Shown: in pieces, positions 31,425-40,605 of the stretch
Numbering within the stretch: position 1 is the stretch's first letter
How the letters are laid out: each line of letters starts with the position of its first letter
Source of the DNA: Flavobacterium agri
GTDB taxonomy: Bacteria; Bacteroidota; Bacteroidia; Flavobacteriales; Flavobacteriaceae
Direction: 5' to 3'
Assembly: GCF_013401995.1 (NCBI RefSeq)
Contig: NZ_JACBJI010000001.1
Location: forward strand, 282,588 to 346,587
Length of the DNA: 64,000 nucleotides
Made by a program: the position numbers and the translations under genes
Notes under the pieces: model-generated
What the model was told of the DNA's origin: nothing
The model's database searches: none
The model's input: only the letters and a program-made list of their open reading frames with translations

Positions 31425-33098
31425 ATGTCCTTTTCAAAACTGTTCCGCAGAAAACCAACATCAACCATAATCCAGCAAGGAGGAGACGGAGAAGAACACT
31501 CCGGATTGCACAAAGTCCTTACCGTTCGCGACCTTACGTTCTTCGGGATTGCGGCCATCATTGGCGGCGGAACGTTCAGCGCCATCGGGAACGCTTGTTT
31601 TTCGGGCGGTCCGGGCGTCGTCATCTTGTACGTGATTTGCGCCATAGCGTGCGGATTCACGGCCATGTGCTATGCCGAATTCGCATCACGCGTGCCCGTT
31701 TCGGGAAGTGCGTACACGTATGCTTACGTCTCTTTCGGCGAATTGTTCGCGTGGATCATCGGATGGGCGCTGATTATGGAATATTCCATCGGAAACATCT
31801 ACATCGCGTTTTCGTGGAGTGGCTATTTTACGAACCTGCTCGAAAGTTTCCACCTGCATTTGCCCGAATGGCTTACGATTAATTACCAATCGGCCTGGGA
31901 TGCGGTCGAAGCCGGAAAAGGTGACGAAGGCATAGCGGCTTGGAAAAACGCGCCCGTAATCGGCGGATTGCGCATCATTTTCGATTTGCCTGCAGTCGTC
32001 ATCAACCTTTTGATCACATATCTCGTGTATCGCGGCACGAAAGAATCCAAGAATTTCTCGAATGCGATGGTCGTCATCAAGCTCGTGATCATCGCTTTGG
32101 TGATCGTCGTGGGCGCGATGTATGTCGATATCGACAACTGGACGCCTTTTATGCCGAACGGTTTCAGTGGCGTTATGGGCGGCGTTTCGGCGGTTTTCTT
32201 CGCTTATATAGGATTCGACGCGGTCTCCACATTGGCCGAGGAATCCAAAAACCCGCAGCGCGATTTGCCCAAAGGAATGATTTATTCGCTTGTGGTGTGT
32301 ACGGTTCTGTACATCATCCTGGCGTTGGTTTTGACCGGAATGGTGTCGTATACGGCACTTGGCGTGAGCGATCCGTTGGCCGAAATTTTCGCGCTTAAAG
32401 GCGTGAAATGGATGTTGTTCATCGTATCGGTCGCAGCAGTTGTCGCCATGACCAGCGTAATGCTCGTGTTCCAATTGGGTCAGCCGCGTATCTGGATGAC
32501 GATGAGCCGCGATGGTTTGATGCCCAAAAAGTTCTCTGAAATCCATCCGAAATATAAAACGCCGGGATTCGCGACGATCATCACCGGCTTGGTCGTCGGC
32601 CTTCCGATTTTCTTTACCGACGAGAATTTCGTGCTCGATTTCACGAGTATCGGAACTTTGTTCGCATTCGTTTTGGTGTGCGGAGGCGTTTTGCTGATGT
32701 CGCCTCAAAGCGAAGCCGAAATGGCCGAGCGCAAGGCCAACGGAAAATTCCGTATCCCGTATATCAACTCGAAATTCATTTATCCGGCCATCCTCGTGTT
32801 TTCGGCAGGGTTGATCCAATATCTGTTCCCGACTTTCTTTACGGGAGTATTCAGCTTTACCGAAGAGAACGTCGTGGCCAATTGCTCGATGATCGTGTTC
32901 CTGATCCTTTGCGTGGTCATGGCGGTTCTGGCGTTCGTAAAAAACCTGTCATTGATCCCTTTGTTAGGATTGGTCTCGTGCTGTTATCTTTTGACCGGAA
33001 TGGCGCCAAGCAACTGGAAATGGTTTGGACTATGGCTCGTGATCGGATTGGTTTTCTATTTCTTCTACGGATACAAGAAAAGCCGACTGGCCAATTAA
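31425..33098 (+). CDS. APC superfamily amino acid permease
   Basis: 557 aa with about 12-14 helices. After a cytoplasmic N-terminal extension of some 35 residues the APC core begins GIAAIIGGGTFSAIGNACFSG, followed by VPVSGSAYTYAYVSFGELFAW as in the first permease of this window. It has extra helices at the C-terminus, the arrangement of CAT-type transporters with 14 helices. Substrate unknown. A TATATTTG -7 box is at 31389-31396. Unlike the other APC permease it stands alone and has no leader ORFs. Confidence 0.92.
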   Translation: MSFSKLFRRKPTSTIIQQGGDGEEHSGLHKVLTVRDLTFFGIAAIIGGGTFSAIGNACFSGGPGVVILYVICAIACGFTAMCYAEFASRVPVSGSAYTYAYVSFGELFAWIIGWALIMEYSIGNIYIAFSWSGYFTNLLESFHLHLPEWLTINYQSAWDAVEAGKGDEGIAAWKNAPVIGGLRIIFDLPAVVINLLITYLVYRGTKESKNFSNAMVVIKLVIIALVIVVGAMYVDIDNWTPFMPNGFSGVMGGVSAVFFAYIGFDAVSTLAEESKNPQRDLPKGMIYSLVVCTVLYIILALVLTGMVSYTALGVSDPLAEIFALKGVKWMLFIVSVAAVVAMTSVMLVFQLGQPRIWMTMSRDGLMPKKFSEIHPKYKTPGFATIITGLVVGLPIFFTDENFVLDFTSIGTLFAFVLVCGGVLLMSPQSEAEMAERKANGKFRIPYINSKFIYPAILVFSAGLIQYLFPTFFTGVFSFTEENVVANCSMIVFLILCVVMAVLAFVKNLSLIPLLGLVSCCYLLTGMAPSNWKWFGLWLVIGLVFYFFYGYKKSRLAN

Positions 33099-33108
33099 AT
33101 AAAAAAAG

Positions 33109-33135
33109 AAACCCGCCTTGTGAGCGGGTTTTTTA
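33109..33135. terminator. Intrinsic terminator between convergent genes
   Basis: AAACCCGC and GCGGGTTT pair around CTTGTGA with A-run before and T-run after; serves the permease and the convergent T9SS protein gene. Confidence 0.88.
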
Positions 33136-33150
33136 TTGCAGCGAAGAATC

Positions 33151-35661
33151 TTAAAGCTTGATGAGCTTATGGGTTTCCTTGCCTTTATCGGATGAAACCT
33201 TAATCAGGTACGTTCCCGAACTCAGCCCCGAAACATCGATCGTGTGGCTTTCGGCTTCTTTGAAGGTCATGATCGCCTGTCCGAAAAGATTGCATACTTC
33301 GATTTTTGAGGTATTTCCATTTCTTGAAAAGATGTTCACCACAGATGACGCCGGGTTCGGGTACAAGGTAAATTCCTGTGAAAAGGGATTCGATGTTCCC
33401 AATTGATATACGTCTGTCGTGGTCGTATTGGTCACGATTGCCGCGTTATAATCGAAGTAGATGTTGGCCGTGTTCTGGTATTGCCAACCCAAATCACTGG
33501 CCTGAGTAGATTTTACGTTGAACGTTACGAAGCCGTGGCTTCCCGGTTCATTCTCGGTTTCCGTCGGAAGATTGATGTCTTCGAACCAAAATTCGAGCAA
33601 ATTTCCTCTTCTTCTCATCTCATACGGATGGCTTGAAGCTATCGGCTGGACCGAATACAGGTTGAAATCGGAATCCAACACATCGGTAATCACGACGCGT
33701 TGAGCAGGCGCCGTACCTGTGTTCTGGAATCGGATGGTGTAAGTAAGACCTTTTTCAACGGCTTCGCCCACAAGCATTGCAACACCTTGGGAAACCTGTT
33801 TATCATTAGGATCGAACGAATTGACTACGGTCTTGATCGCCGAATCCAAATTGTCTGCAGTGGTTTCATCTGTGCCGGCGGTTACCCAAGCGGTCAGGTA
33901 AACGGTGTTGCCGGAGTTGATCGGAGGCGTGTCCAATGGCCCGTTCACGTTAAGGACGATATCGATCATGCGGCTTTCGAAAGGCTCAAGGTTCGAGAAA
34001 TTCCAGATCAAATTACCTCCGGCCTGGCTGTCGGGAGTTATCGACGCGCTTACGAATTCCTCATCGTCCCAGAAACCGGCCGTAACCGTTCCCGATTGTG
34101 TCGTCGTACCGTTGTTGCGGTACACGATCTTGTAATGGGTGTCGAAACCGGCAATAGCGGCATCCACAGGAATCACATCGATGGCAAGATCGTTATGGCT
34201 GCCGTTCGGCGCAATGCAGAAATCTACGGTTTCCGTATTGCCCGTTCCCGTAAAATTCACGGTCTGCGTGGCAGGAGAAACAGTAAAATACACCGGATTC
34301 ACGTTTGCCGAAACGTTCATTTGGGTAAAAGTGGTGAACGCGTGATAAGTGCCCGAACTGTTTGTAAAAGTCGTAGCCTGATAGCCGTTCGTCGTTACAG
34401 GGACATGCGCAAGGACGGTATCTGTCACAGAGCAACCGTCTGAACCCGCATCGAAACGCAAAATTCCCGAAACCGTGTTATAATTGCCCGCAGGTTCAAA
34501 AAAGCAGTTTTCGCTGACCGCGACGTTGGGATCGATGTGTTCATGTGCCCAATCGGTTCCGCTTACGTAAAATTCAGATTCGAGCGCATATCCTTCGAAC
34601 GCATCGGTACACACGAGCTGCAACGCCGGATTGTTTGACGCGCCGACGCTTCCGATCGAGCAATATCCGCCGTCACATGTTTCGAAACTGCCATTGCGGA
34701 AACTGATCGTCTCGAGCTCCAGGTTATCAGAGATGGTCAAAGTGCTCAAATGGACGGGTTGGTTGAAATTTATCGAGGTGAGATGTGTGTGGCTCAGATA
34801 AAGTGCGGTATAACCGTTGGAAAAACCAGATTCGAGTTGCGACCAAGGACCTACGAAATTGAGATCGGTGTAATTGTTTCCCGATAAGTCCAACATCGAA
34901 TATCCCGGAGTCGTAAGCATACTGAGATCGAGTGTCTCCAATTGGTTGTCGGCCAGCGATAAGTAATACACATAATTGGTGTTTTCAAGATTGATCGAAG
35001 TGAGGCCGTTGTTTTCTATTATCACATTGTCAAATGAAACGCCACTCACGTCAAGTGTCGTAAGGTTCTGATTGTTGGTGATTTCAAAATTTGAATAGGA
35101 GTTTTCGAGAGCCTGCAAAGACAAATTCACAAGCAGCGGATTATTCGAAATCTTAAATTCATTTTCTGACGTGACAAGGCCGTCAAGGTTCAACATGGTC
35201 AGCGAAGCGTTGCCGTTTATGGTGAGCCACATCGCAATGTCCGTCAACCCACTTAGGTCAAGAGCCTGAAGCGCGTCGTTGTTACTGATGTCGACCGAGC
35301 CGAGTCCGGCAGAAAACGGCATGTTGACGGTTGTTAGCAGTGAATTGTCTAATATGTTGATTTCCCATAACATAGCCGAATCCGGAACTGTAACGCTCGT
35401 TACGCTTGTGTTTGTCAAGTAAAAAACCGACAAGCCGGTAAAATATTGCAAACCTTCAAGGTTGTCTATCGCAGTCCCGTCGAGGTAAAGGTCAAAAGCA
35501 TCGGCGGCTTCCTGCTGCGAAATCTCCCCATCGCCATTACCATCGACGGGCATGGGATTGGCAAGGATGGCAGCCTTGAAATCGAGATCGGGGAAACTGA
35601 TGATCTGCGCCTGCATCCCAAAACCGCAAAGTCCGATAAGCAATAGGTAAAATTCCTTCAT
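33151..35661 (-). CDS. T9SS-secreted leucine-rich-repeat surface protein with DUF7619 domain
   Basis: 836 aa. Signal peptide to about residue 19; a short Asp-rich loop VDGNGDGEISQQEA that looks like an EF-hand/dockerin-type calcium site; irregular leucine-rich repeats to about 330 (LDLSGLTDIAMW, LSLADNQLETLDLS); a region of SD-like beta domains; a DUF7619-like block (SFDPNDKQVSQG, YTIRFQNTGTAPAQRVVITD) at about 620-760; and a type A C-terminal sorting domain beginning FTLYPNPASSVVN with the terminal ISSGTYLIKV-like strand. The last domain directs secretion by the type IX system and attachment to the cell surface. Ligand unknown. Confidence 0.9.
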   Translation of the reverse strand: MKEFYLLLIGLCGFGMQAQIISFPDLDFKAAILANPMPVDGNGDGEISQQEAADAFDLYLDGTAIDNLEGLQYFTGLSVFYLTNTSVTSVTVPDSAMLWEINILDNSLLTTVNMPFSAGLGSVDISNNDALQALDLSGLTDIAMWLTINGNASLTMLNLDGLVTSENEFKISNNPLLVNLSLQALENSYSNFEITNNQNLTTLDVSGVSFDNVIIENNGLTSINLENTNYVYYLSLADNQLETLDLSMLTTPGYSMLDLSGNNYTDLNFVGPWSQLESGFSNGYTALYLSHTHLTSINFNQPVHLSTLTISDNLELETISFRNGSFETCDGGYCSIGSVGASNNPALQLVCTDAFEGYALESEFYVSGTDWAHEHIDPNVAVSENCFFEPAGNYNTVSGILRFDAGSDGCSVTDTVLAHVPVTTNGYQATTFTNSSGTYHAFTTFTQMNVSANVNPVYFTVSPATQTVNFTGTGNTETVDFCIAPNGSHNDLAIDVIPVDAAIAGFDTHYKIVYRNNGTTTQSGTVTAGFWDDEEFVSASITPDSQAGGNLIWNFSNLEPFESRMIDIVLNVNGPLDTPPINSGNTVYLTAWVTAGTDETTADNLDSAIKTVVNSFDPNDKQVSQGVAMLVGEAVEKGLTYTIRFQNTGTAPAQRVVITDVLDSDFNLYSVQPIASSHPYEMRRRGNLLEFWFEDINLPTETENEPGSHGFVTFNVKSTQASDLGWQYQNTANIYFDYNAAIVTNTTTTDVYQLGTSNPFSQEFTLYPNPASSVVNIFSRNGNTSKIEVCNLFGQAIMTFKEAESHTIDVSGLSSGTYLIKVSSDKGKETHKLIKL

Positions 35662-35743
35662 AAACGATTGATTAGGTTTCGTCTATAAAAATAACAGGTT
35701 TTGAATGCGAATAAAAAAAATGCCAGAAATGTTACCAACAAAA

Positions 35744-35777
35744 AAACCAGCCCGTATTGCCACACGCGGACTGGTTT
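35744..35777 (-). terminator. Intrinsic terminator after the PLP enzyme gene
   Basis: On the minus strand AAACCAGTCCG and CGGGCTGGTTT pair over 11 bp (one G-U) around a 12-nt loop, then six T. Confidence 0.88.
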
Positions 35778-35799
35778 CAACGAACATAAATAGGCTTTT

Positions 35800-37014
35800 T
35801 TAAGCCGAAACTGTAGTAAGCACGCCCAATTCCTCCATACACGATTTCATGTTGAGGAACGTACGCTCTATATCATTATCGAGCCCGATAGAAAAACGGA
35901 TCAATCCGTCGGTAAGGCCCATTTCTTTTTGTTCTTCAAGCGGGATTTCAGACGAGGTCGAAGTGCCCGGAGCGCTGAACAACGTCTTGTAAAACCCAAG
36001 GCTCACGGCCAGATAACCCAAATTGCGCTGTTGCATGAGTTCCATGAGTTCGTTGGCTTTTTCGAGCGATCCTACGTCTATGGTAAGCATGCCTCCGAAA
36101 CCGTATTCCGGATTCATCATGCGCTTGTAGATATCGTGTCCCGGATGGCTTTTAAGTCCCGGATATACCGTTTTCAATCCGATCGATTCGAACTTTTCGG
36201 CCAAATATTGGGCATTTCGGCTGTGTTGTTTGATCCTGATGTGCAACGTGCGCAAATTTTTCATCACGCTCGACGAACGAAGGCTGTCCATCGTCGGGCC
36301 GAGCAACATAGCCGCGCCCGTGTTCACGTTTTTCATATCGTTGACGAACTCGCGAGATCCGCAGCTCACGCCGGCAACCGTATCGCTGCTTCCGTTGATG
36401 TATTTGGTAAGGCTGTGGATCACGATGTCGGCTCCCAACTTTGCAGGCGCGACAGACAGAGGTGAAAACGTATTGTCGACGACCAGTTTAAGATTGTGCT
36501 TTTTAGCGATTTTGGACATGGCCGCTATATCGACGACTTCCAAAAGCGGGTTGCTCACGGTTTCACAGTACAGGATTTTCGTTTTGGATGTGATCGCTTT
36601 CTCGACGATTTCGGGTTTCGTGAAATCGCAAAAGACCGTGTTGATGCCGAGTTTCGGAGCGAAATTCTTGAGGAACGCATATGTTCCGCCATAAATCGTG
36701 CGGCTCGACACGACCTCGTCTCCCGATTGGCAAAGCTGCAAAAGGGTAGAGGTGATCGCACCCATTCCTGAAGCGGCCACGCAAGCGGCTTCCGTTCCTT
36801 CCATCGCGGCCAACGCTTTGTCGAGGTAAAGGTTGCTTGGCGAAGAATGACGCGAGTATAGGTAGCATCCGTCGGCATTGCCTTCGAACGTATCGAACAT
36901 GGTTTTGGCGGAAAGGAATGTGTAGGTAGAAGAATCGGATATCGAAGGGTTCACGCCTCCGAATTCACCGAAGTACTGTAAATCCTGAATATTGTCTGCG
37001 GGGTTGAATTCCAT
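35800..37014 (-). CDS. Cys/Met-metabolism PLP-dependent enzyme (methionine gamma-lyase-like)
   Basis: 404 aa from ATG 37014. It has the family pattern YSRHSSPSNLYLDKALAAME, the PLP-stacking IYGGTYAF, VVDNTFSPL and the Schiff-base lysine in IHSLTKYINGSSD. It should act on methionine, cystathionine or O-acetylhomoserine. Where methionine gamma-lyases have the catalytic Cys of YGCT, this protein has YGGT, so a strict gamma-lyase label is doubtful. A longer form starting at 37053 (ATG) exists, but similarity begins at MEFNPADNIQ. It is divergent from an Lrp regulator, its likely controller. Confidence 0.88.
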   Translation of the reverse strand: MEFNPADNIQDLQYFGEFGGVNPSISDSSTYTFLSAKTMFDTFEGNADGCYLYSRHSSPSNLYLDKALAAMEGTEAACVAASGMGAITSTLLQLCQSGDEVVSSRTIYGGTYAFLKNFAPKLGINTVFCDFTKPEIVEKAITSKTKILYCETVSNPLLEVVDIAAMSKIAKKHNLKLVVDNTFSPLSVAPAKLGADIVIHSLTKYINGSSDTVAGVSCGSREFVNDMKNVNTGAAMLLGPTMDSLRSSSVMKNLRTLHIRIKQHSRNAQYLAEKFESIGLKTVYPGLKSHPGHDIYKRMMNPEYGFGGMLTIDVGSLEKANELMELMQQRNLGYLAVSLGFYKTLFSAPGTSTSSEIPLEEQKEMGLTDGLIRFSIGLDNDIERTFLNMKSCMEELGVLTTVSA

Positions 37015-37111
37015 GGTATCTGGGTGGTTTTGTTTTTCGCAAAACAATTTCATTGCAGAGAATAATCCAAAGTAAATTTCATTATTTAGATTAATTATTT
37101 TTATTTTTAAA

Positions 37112-37127
37112 TTTTTATGGATAAAAA
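37112..37127. promoter_or_regulatory. Candidate Lrp operator
   Basis: TTTTTAT-GG-ATAAAAA is a perfect inverted repeat in the AT-rich region between the divergent PLP enzyme and Lrp genes, similar in style to Lrp/AsnC sites. Confidence 0.45.
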
Positions 37128-37230
37128 ATCTATTAGAAATCGATTTCGCTCCATAAAACCGAAAGTTTATCTCGGCACCAATAAATCATAAATAGTCACG
37201 ATCAATAAACAACAAGCAATCACAATAAAA

Positions 37231-37689
37231 ATGAACTTCGATCCAACCGATAAAGCGCTGCTCAAGTTACTGCAATCCGACAGCACCCAAACCACAAAAG
37301 CCCTTTCCGTAAAGCTCGGATTATCTGCCACCGCGGTTTACGAACGCATCCGGAAACTCGAACGCGAAGGCATCATCAACAAATATGTGGCGTTGCTCGA
37401 CAGGAAGCAGATCGGCAAGAATTTCGTCGTTTTCTGCCATATCAAACTGTTGCAGCACTCGCGCGAATTCCTCACGCGTTTCGAACACGAAGTCGTCAAG
37501 CTCGACGAGGTGCTCGAATGTTTCCACGTGAGCGGCGATTACGATTACATTCTCAAGGTTTGCGTACACGATATGGAAGAATATCGTCAGTTCATGGTTT
37601 CGAAATTGACCACATTGCAACACATCGGCAGTACGCAAAGTTCGTTCATGATCGCCGAAGTCAAGAATACGACGGCTTTCACGCTGTAA
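37231..37689 (+). CDS. Lrp/AsnC family transcriptional regulator
   Basis: 152 aa. N-terminal winged helix (about 5-60: LLKLLQSDSTQTTKALSVKL, SATAVYERIRKLEREGII) and C-terminal RAM ligand domain (about 70-150: ECFHVSGDYDYILKVCV). Lrp-family proteins sense amino acids and bind as octamers or dimers. It is divergent from the Cys/Met-metabolism enzyme with 216 bp of AT-rich DNA between them, a typical local regulator-target pair. Its stop abuts the convergent lipoprotein gene. Confidence 0.94.
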   Translation: MNFDPTDKALLKLLQSDSTQTTKALSVKLGLSATAVYERIRKLEREGIINKYVALLDRKQIGKNFVVFCHIKLLQHSREFLTRFEHEVVKLDEVLECFHVSGDYDYILKVCVHDMEEYRQFMVSKLTTLQHIGSTQSSFMIAEVKNTTAFTL

Positions 37690-38064
37690 TCATCCGTGGA
37701 TAAGCACGGCTTCTACCATATCTTCGGGCGAAAACCGCAACACGAGGGTTTTGGCGCGCAATGTAAAAAACTCGATTTTGTCGCGGTTGACTTCATAAAA
37801 CATATAGTTTTTGTCGGTGCGCGTCGGTTCGCCAAGTAAATTCAGCACTTCGCTTTTCTTGAGGCCTTTGAGTTTTTTGCTTTGCACGAGATCGTCGAGC
37901 ATTTGCGCGCGGTATGGGAATTCCTGTCCTTGTCGGGTTTTCCATTTGGCGGAATCGAAGCCGATTTCTGTTTCGGATTTTGTTTCCGATGCATTTTCGT
38001 GGTTGTCGTTTTTGCAAGCCAACACCGACATGCACAACAGCAAGACTACAATTTTTATTTTCAT
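37690..38064 (-). CDS. Small lipoprotein of unknown function
   Basis: 124 aa from ATG 38064. A lipoprotein signal is clear: MKIKIVVLLLCMSVLAC with the lipobox Cys at residue 17, followed by a Lys/Asn/Glu-rich linker. The C-terminal part (KGLKKSEVLNLLGEPTRTD) resembles the BamE/SmpA-type KxxVxxLLGxP pattern of outer membrane lipoproteins, which is only suggestive. A longer frame upstream runs into the di-iron gene and is not supported. Confidence 0.8.
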   Translation of the reverse strand: MKIKIVVLLLCMSVLACKNDNHENASETKSETEIGFDSAKWKTRQGQEFPYRAQMLDDLVQSKKLKGLKKSEVLNLLGEPTRTDKNYMFYEVNRDKIEFFTLRAKTLVLRFSPEDMVEAVLIHG

Positions 38065-38150
38065 GTTTACAAGATTAAAGTTACGTTGCAGTGGTGGAAT
38101 ATCCGCCCGAATATTCTTCCGGGCGGATTCACACACACCACCGATCTGAG

Positions 38151-38903
38151 TCATCGCATGGGAACGAGACTCGTAGGCGATTCCACTTCTTTTTTGATGC
38201 GCCCGAACGTATTTTGAAACTTTTGCGCCATGTCTTTCATGTATCGGCCAAAAGTCGGGCTGCCCACGCTGAGCACTTTCGAATGCCCGAACCAGACCAC
38301 TGCTGCCGTGCAAAAGAAAAACGTGCGGTAAACGGCAAAGGCGATCGGTTGTATCGACCAATGATGCGAGCGGTAAATTGCAAGCATGCGTTCGGCCTGG
38401 AAGTCGATGTGGTGCGCTTCGTCTATCAAAATATCGTCGCAAATCTGTTTAAGCAATGGGCAACCCGTCGCATCCTTAAGTGATTGGTAGAACAACTGGG
38501 CGGCGCTTTCAACAGTGATTACGGCCAACGTCCACAATTCCATACTCGTATTGAAGTAACGGATCTTTCGGAACAGCGAATCGCCCCAATCTTTAGAGAC
38601 GCGTTTTTCACCGATCAAATCGAGGTAACGCCCAAGATTGTTGCCGTGCTTTTGTTCTTCCTTGATGAAAAGTTCTACGGCGATAGGAAAAATAAAATCG
38701 TTCGTGGTCTTAGCGTATTTGCGTGCCGCGGCCAACAAATGTGCGCCTTCGGAAGTTTCTCCAAGCTGCCATGCCTGAAGCGATTTGAGTATGCGCTTTT
38801 TTTGCCCGTCGAGCAATTTAGGTTCCAAATCCCAGTCAACGCGCTCGAACGTGGCGTTGTGGGTGAAATGGTTGGTCCAGTATTGTGAGGAGTTCGTGTA
38901 CAT
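38151..38903 (-). CDS. Ferritin-like di-iron protein
   Basis: 250 aa, largely helical. Two ExxH motifs are visible, in FIKEEQKHGNNLGRYLD and in ILIDEAHHIDFQAERM, about 75 residues apart, with an extra conserved Glu in ITVESAAQLFYQ, the ligand pattern of four-helix di-iron carboxylate proteins. A hydrophobic stretch follows (IQPIAFAVYRTFFFCTAAVVWF) that may be a membrane anchor. It could be an oxygenase or oxidase rather than iron storage. It lies 18 bp downstream of creD on the same strand. Confidence 0.7.
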   Translation of the reverse strand: MYTNSSQYWTNHFTHNATFERVDWDLEPKLLDGQKKRILKSLQAWQLGETSEGAHLLAAARKYAKTTNDFIFPIAVELFIKEEQKHGNNLGRYLDLIGEKRVSKDWGDSLFRKIRYFNTSMELWTLAVITVESAAQLFYQSLKDATGCPLLKQICDDILIDEAHHIDFQAERMLAIYRSHHWSIQPIAFAVYRTFFFCTAAVVWFGHSKVLSVGSPTFGRYMKDMAQKFQNTFGRIKKEVESPTSLVPMR

Positions 38904-38921
38904 TATTATTGATTATTTTTA

Positions 38922-40259
38922 TTAGTTATTCCAATCGATTTTTCGCGAGAAATACATCACGGCCGCCAAAATCAGGAACAGGCCGATGCTTCCGAACAAC
39001 AAAGCATAATCTTCGAGTTGGATGATCACGTAAATGAAAGCATACAGAGCCGACAGCGAAGCCGCGATGAACGCGCAGAACTTGAGTTTCTTGAGGATGG
39101 AGATCGAATACAGCGAAATCAGCGCGACGACGGCCGTTCCCGCGATCAGGTAAGCCGTGAGGAAACTGCTGTGCTCGGTAATCGACAACAATAGCGTGTA
39201 GAACATCACGAGCGCGAGTCCGATCATCGTGTATTGGAAAATGTGGATGCGCACCTTGCTGATCATCTGGATCAGGAAAAACACGAGGAACGTAAGGCCG
39301 ATCGTCAGGAAGCCATATTTGGCCGCGCGTTCGTTCTGTTGGTATTCGTCTACCGGGATCACGAATTTCACGCCGAACGCAAAACGCGCCAGATCGGGCA
39401 ATTCGCCGAATGTCTGCTGGCCGAACGGACGGTTTACGTGCAGGATTTTCCAGCTCGCCGGGAATCCATCGTTCTTCCCTTTTTTGTAAGGAAGGAAATT
39501 GCCGTCGAAACTCGGCGCGGCCCAATTCGATCCCATGTCGACGGTCGTGGTTTTTCCGATCGGAACCATCATCAACTGTCGGCTGCCGCGATACGAAATA
39601 TCCAGTTTGTAAGACGTTTTGGTTTGGCCGGGAAGCACGCGTGCATCGAAATAACCGGTTTCCAGGCCGTCTACCGAATCGTTAGGCGAATTGTTGAACA
39701 CAGGTTCGAAAGCCAACGGTTTGCCGCCGATCGAAATCTTCACTTCGTCCTGGATGCTCTTGAGGTTCGTCGTCCTGATGATCACGGAAGCTTTATCCCA
39801 TTGGATATCGGCTTCGGGAATGCCGCGTCCCGAAAAATCAGGCGCGACATAATCGCCGTCTATCTTCATTTTCGAGGTGTAGACCACGGCCTCGTAATTG
39901 CCGTAACTGCGCTTGTCTGTCGTGACCGAAGCCTTGTTGTTCAGGCTTTCGGGGAAGAAATACGCGAATTCTGTAGACGGTTTCTTTTGGGTCATGGCGG
40001 CCTTGGTCTTTTGGTTCACGATCACGGTTTCTTCGTAAACGGTATAAGGCACGCGGATGATCGGTCCGTACAGATACACATCCGAACCCCATTTCGAGGC
40101 GATACTTTCGTTGACTTCGTGTTTTCGGTAAGCCCTTTCGGAAATCAGATCCTGAACGAGAGCGAGCGGAATCAATAAAATCAATGTCAACAGGCCGACC
40201 ATGATCAGGCGCGCCGTATTCGATTGGAAAAATCCGGTTTTTTGTGGTGATGGTTCCAT
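38922..40259 (-). CDS. creD: CreD-family inner membrane protein
   Basis: 445 aa. One N-terminal helix (about 14-34), a large periplasmic domain with DLISERAYRKHEVNESIASKWGS near its start, and five or six helices from about 310 to 440. This is the CreD/inner-membrane colicin-tolerance family, linked to cell envelope stability and beta-lactam response where characterised. The gene is part of a minus-strand operon DUF1361-(small protein)-creD whose promoter carries a palindrome also found before a local winged-helix regulator operon. Confidence 0.93.
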   Translation of the reverse strand: MEPSPQKTGFFQSNTARLIMVGLLTLILLIPLALVQDLISERAYRKHEVNESIASKWGSDVYLYGPIIRVPYTVYEETVIVNQKTKAAMTQKKPSTEFAYFFPESLNNKASVTTDKRSYGNYEAVVYTSKMKIDGDYVAPDFSGRGIPEADIQWDKASVIIRTTNLKSIQDEVKISIGGKPLAFEPVFNNSPNDSVDGLETGYFDARVLPGQTKTSYKLDISYRGSRQLMMVPIGKTTTVDMGSNWAAPSFDGNFLPYKKGKNDGFPASWKILHVNRPFGQQTFGELPDLARFAFGVKFVIPVDEYQQNERAAKYGFLTIGLTFLVFFLIQMISKVRIHIFQYTMIGLALVMFYTLLLSITEHSSFLTAYLIAGTAVVALISLYSISILKKLKFCAFIAASLSALYAFIYVIIQLEDYALLFGSIGLFLILAAVMYFSRKIDWNN

Positions 40260-40288
40260 ATTAGTGTGTTTTTAGGTTGCGGTTGAAA

Positions 40289-40603
40289 TCACAGGAGTTT
40301 GAAATAGAAAGCGGTCACTGGAATATTCGCCAAAACGATCAGGATCTTAATTGCGAAATATTCACGGTGGTCGCGTTCGGTAAGCAACAGGATTAGCAGG
40401 TTGGCGAGTACGAGCAGGTTGACGAGTGCGGCCAGGCATACGAAAAGGAATCCGAAGAAAAAGATTTCCTCGCTTTCGATGCCGCTTTTGTACGAGACGA
40501 AGAACGCGGTGCCGATGGCGAACGAAGCTATCGCGATCCAGGTAGACAATTCGCCCGTGGTCTTGAGATAGGCGTTAAAATTTCTTTGTATGAAGGTTTC
40601 CAT
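40289..40603 (-). CDS. Small membrane protein of the creD operon
   Basis: 104 aa with three hydrophobic segments (about 20-38, 48-76, 85-104). No family recognised with certainty. It lies between the DUF1361 gene (two bases away) and creD (29 bp), and is therefore part of the same operon. Confidence 0.75.
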   Translation of the reverse strand: METFIQRNFNAYLKTTGELSTWIAIASFAIGTAFFVSYKSGIESEEIFFFGFLFVCLAALVNLLVLANLLILLLTERDHREYFAIKILIVLANIPVTAFYFKLL

Positions 40604-40605
40604 GA

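Noticed and set aside
31686..32819. 377-codon minus-strand ORF opposite the second APC permease
   Set aside because: Arg/His/Asp-rich composition typical of a reverse-frame shadow of a membrane protein.
38065..38442. Upstream part of the long frame containing the small lipoprotein
   Set aside because: Antisense-like composition and it overlaps the 3' part of the di-iron protein gene; the lipoprotein signal begins at 38064.
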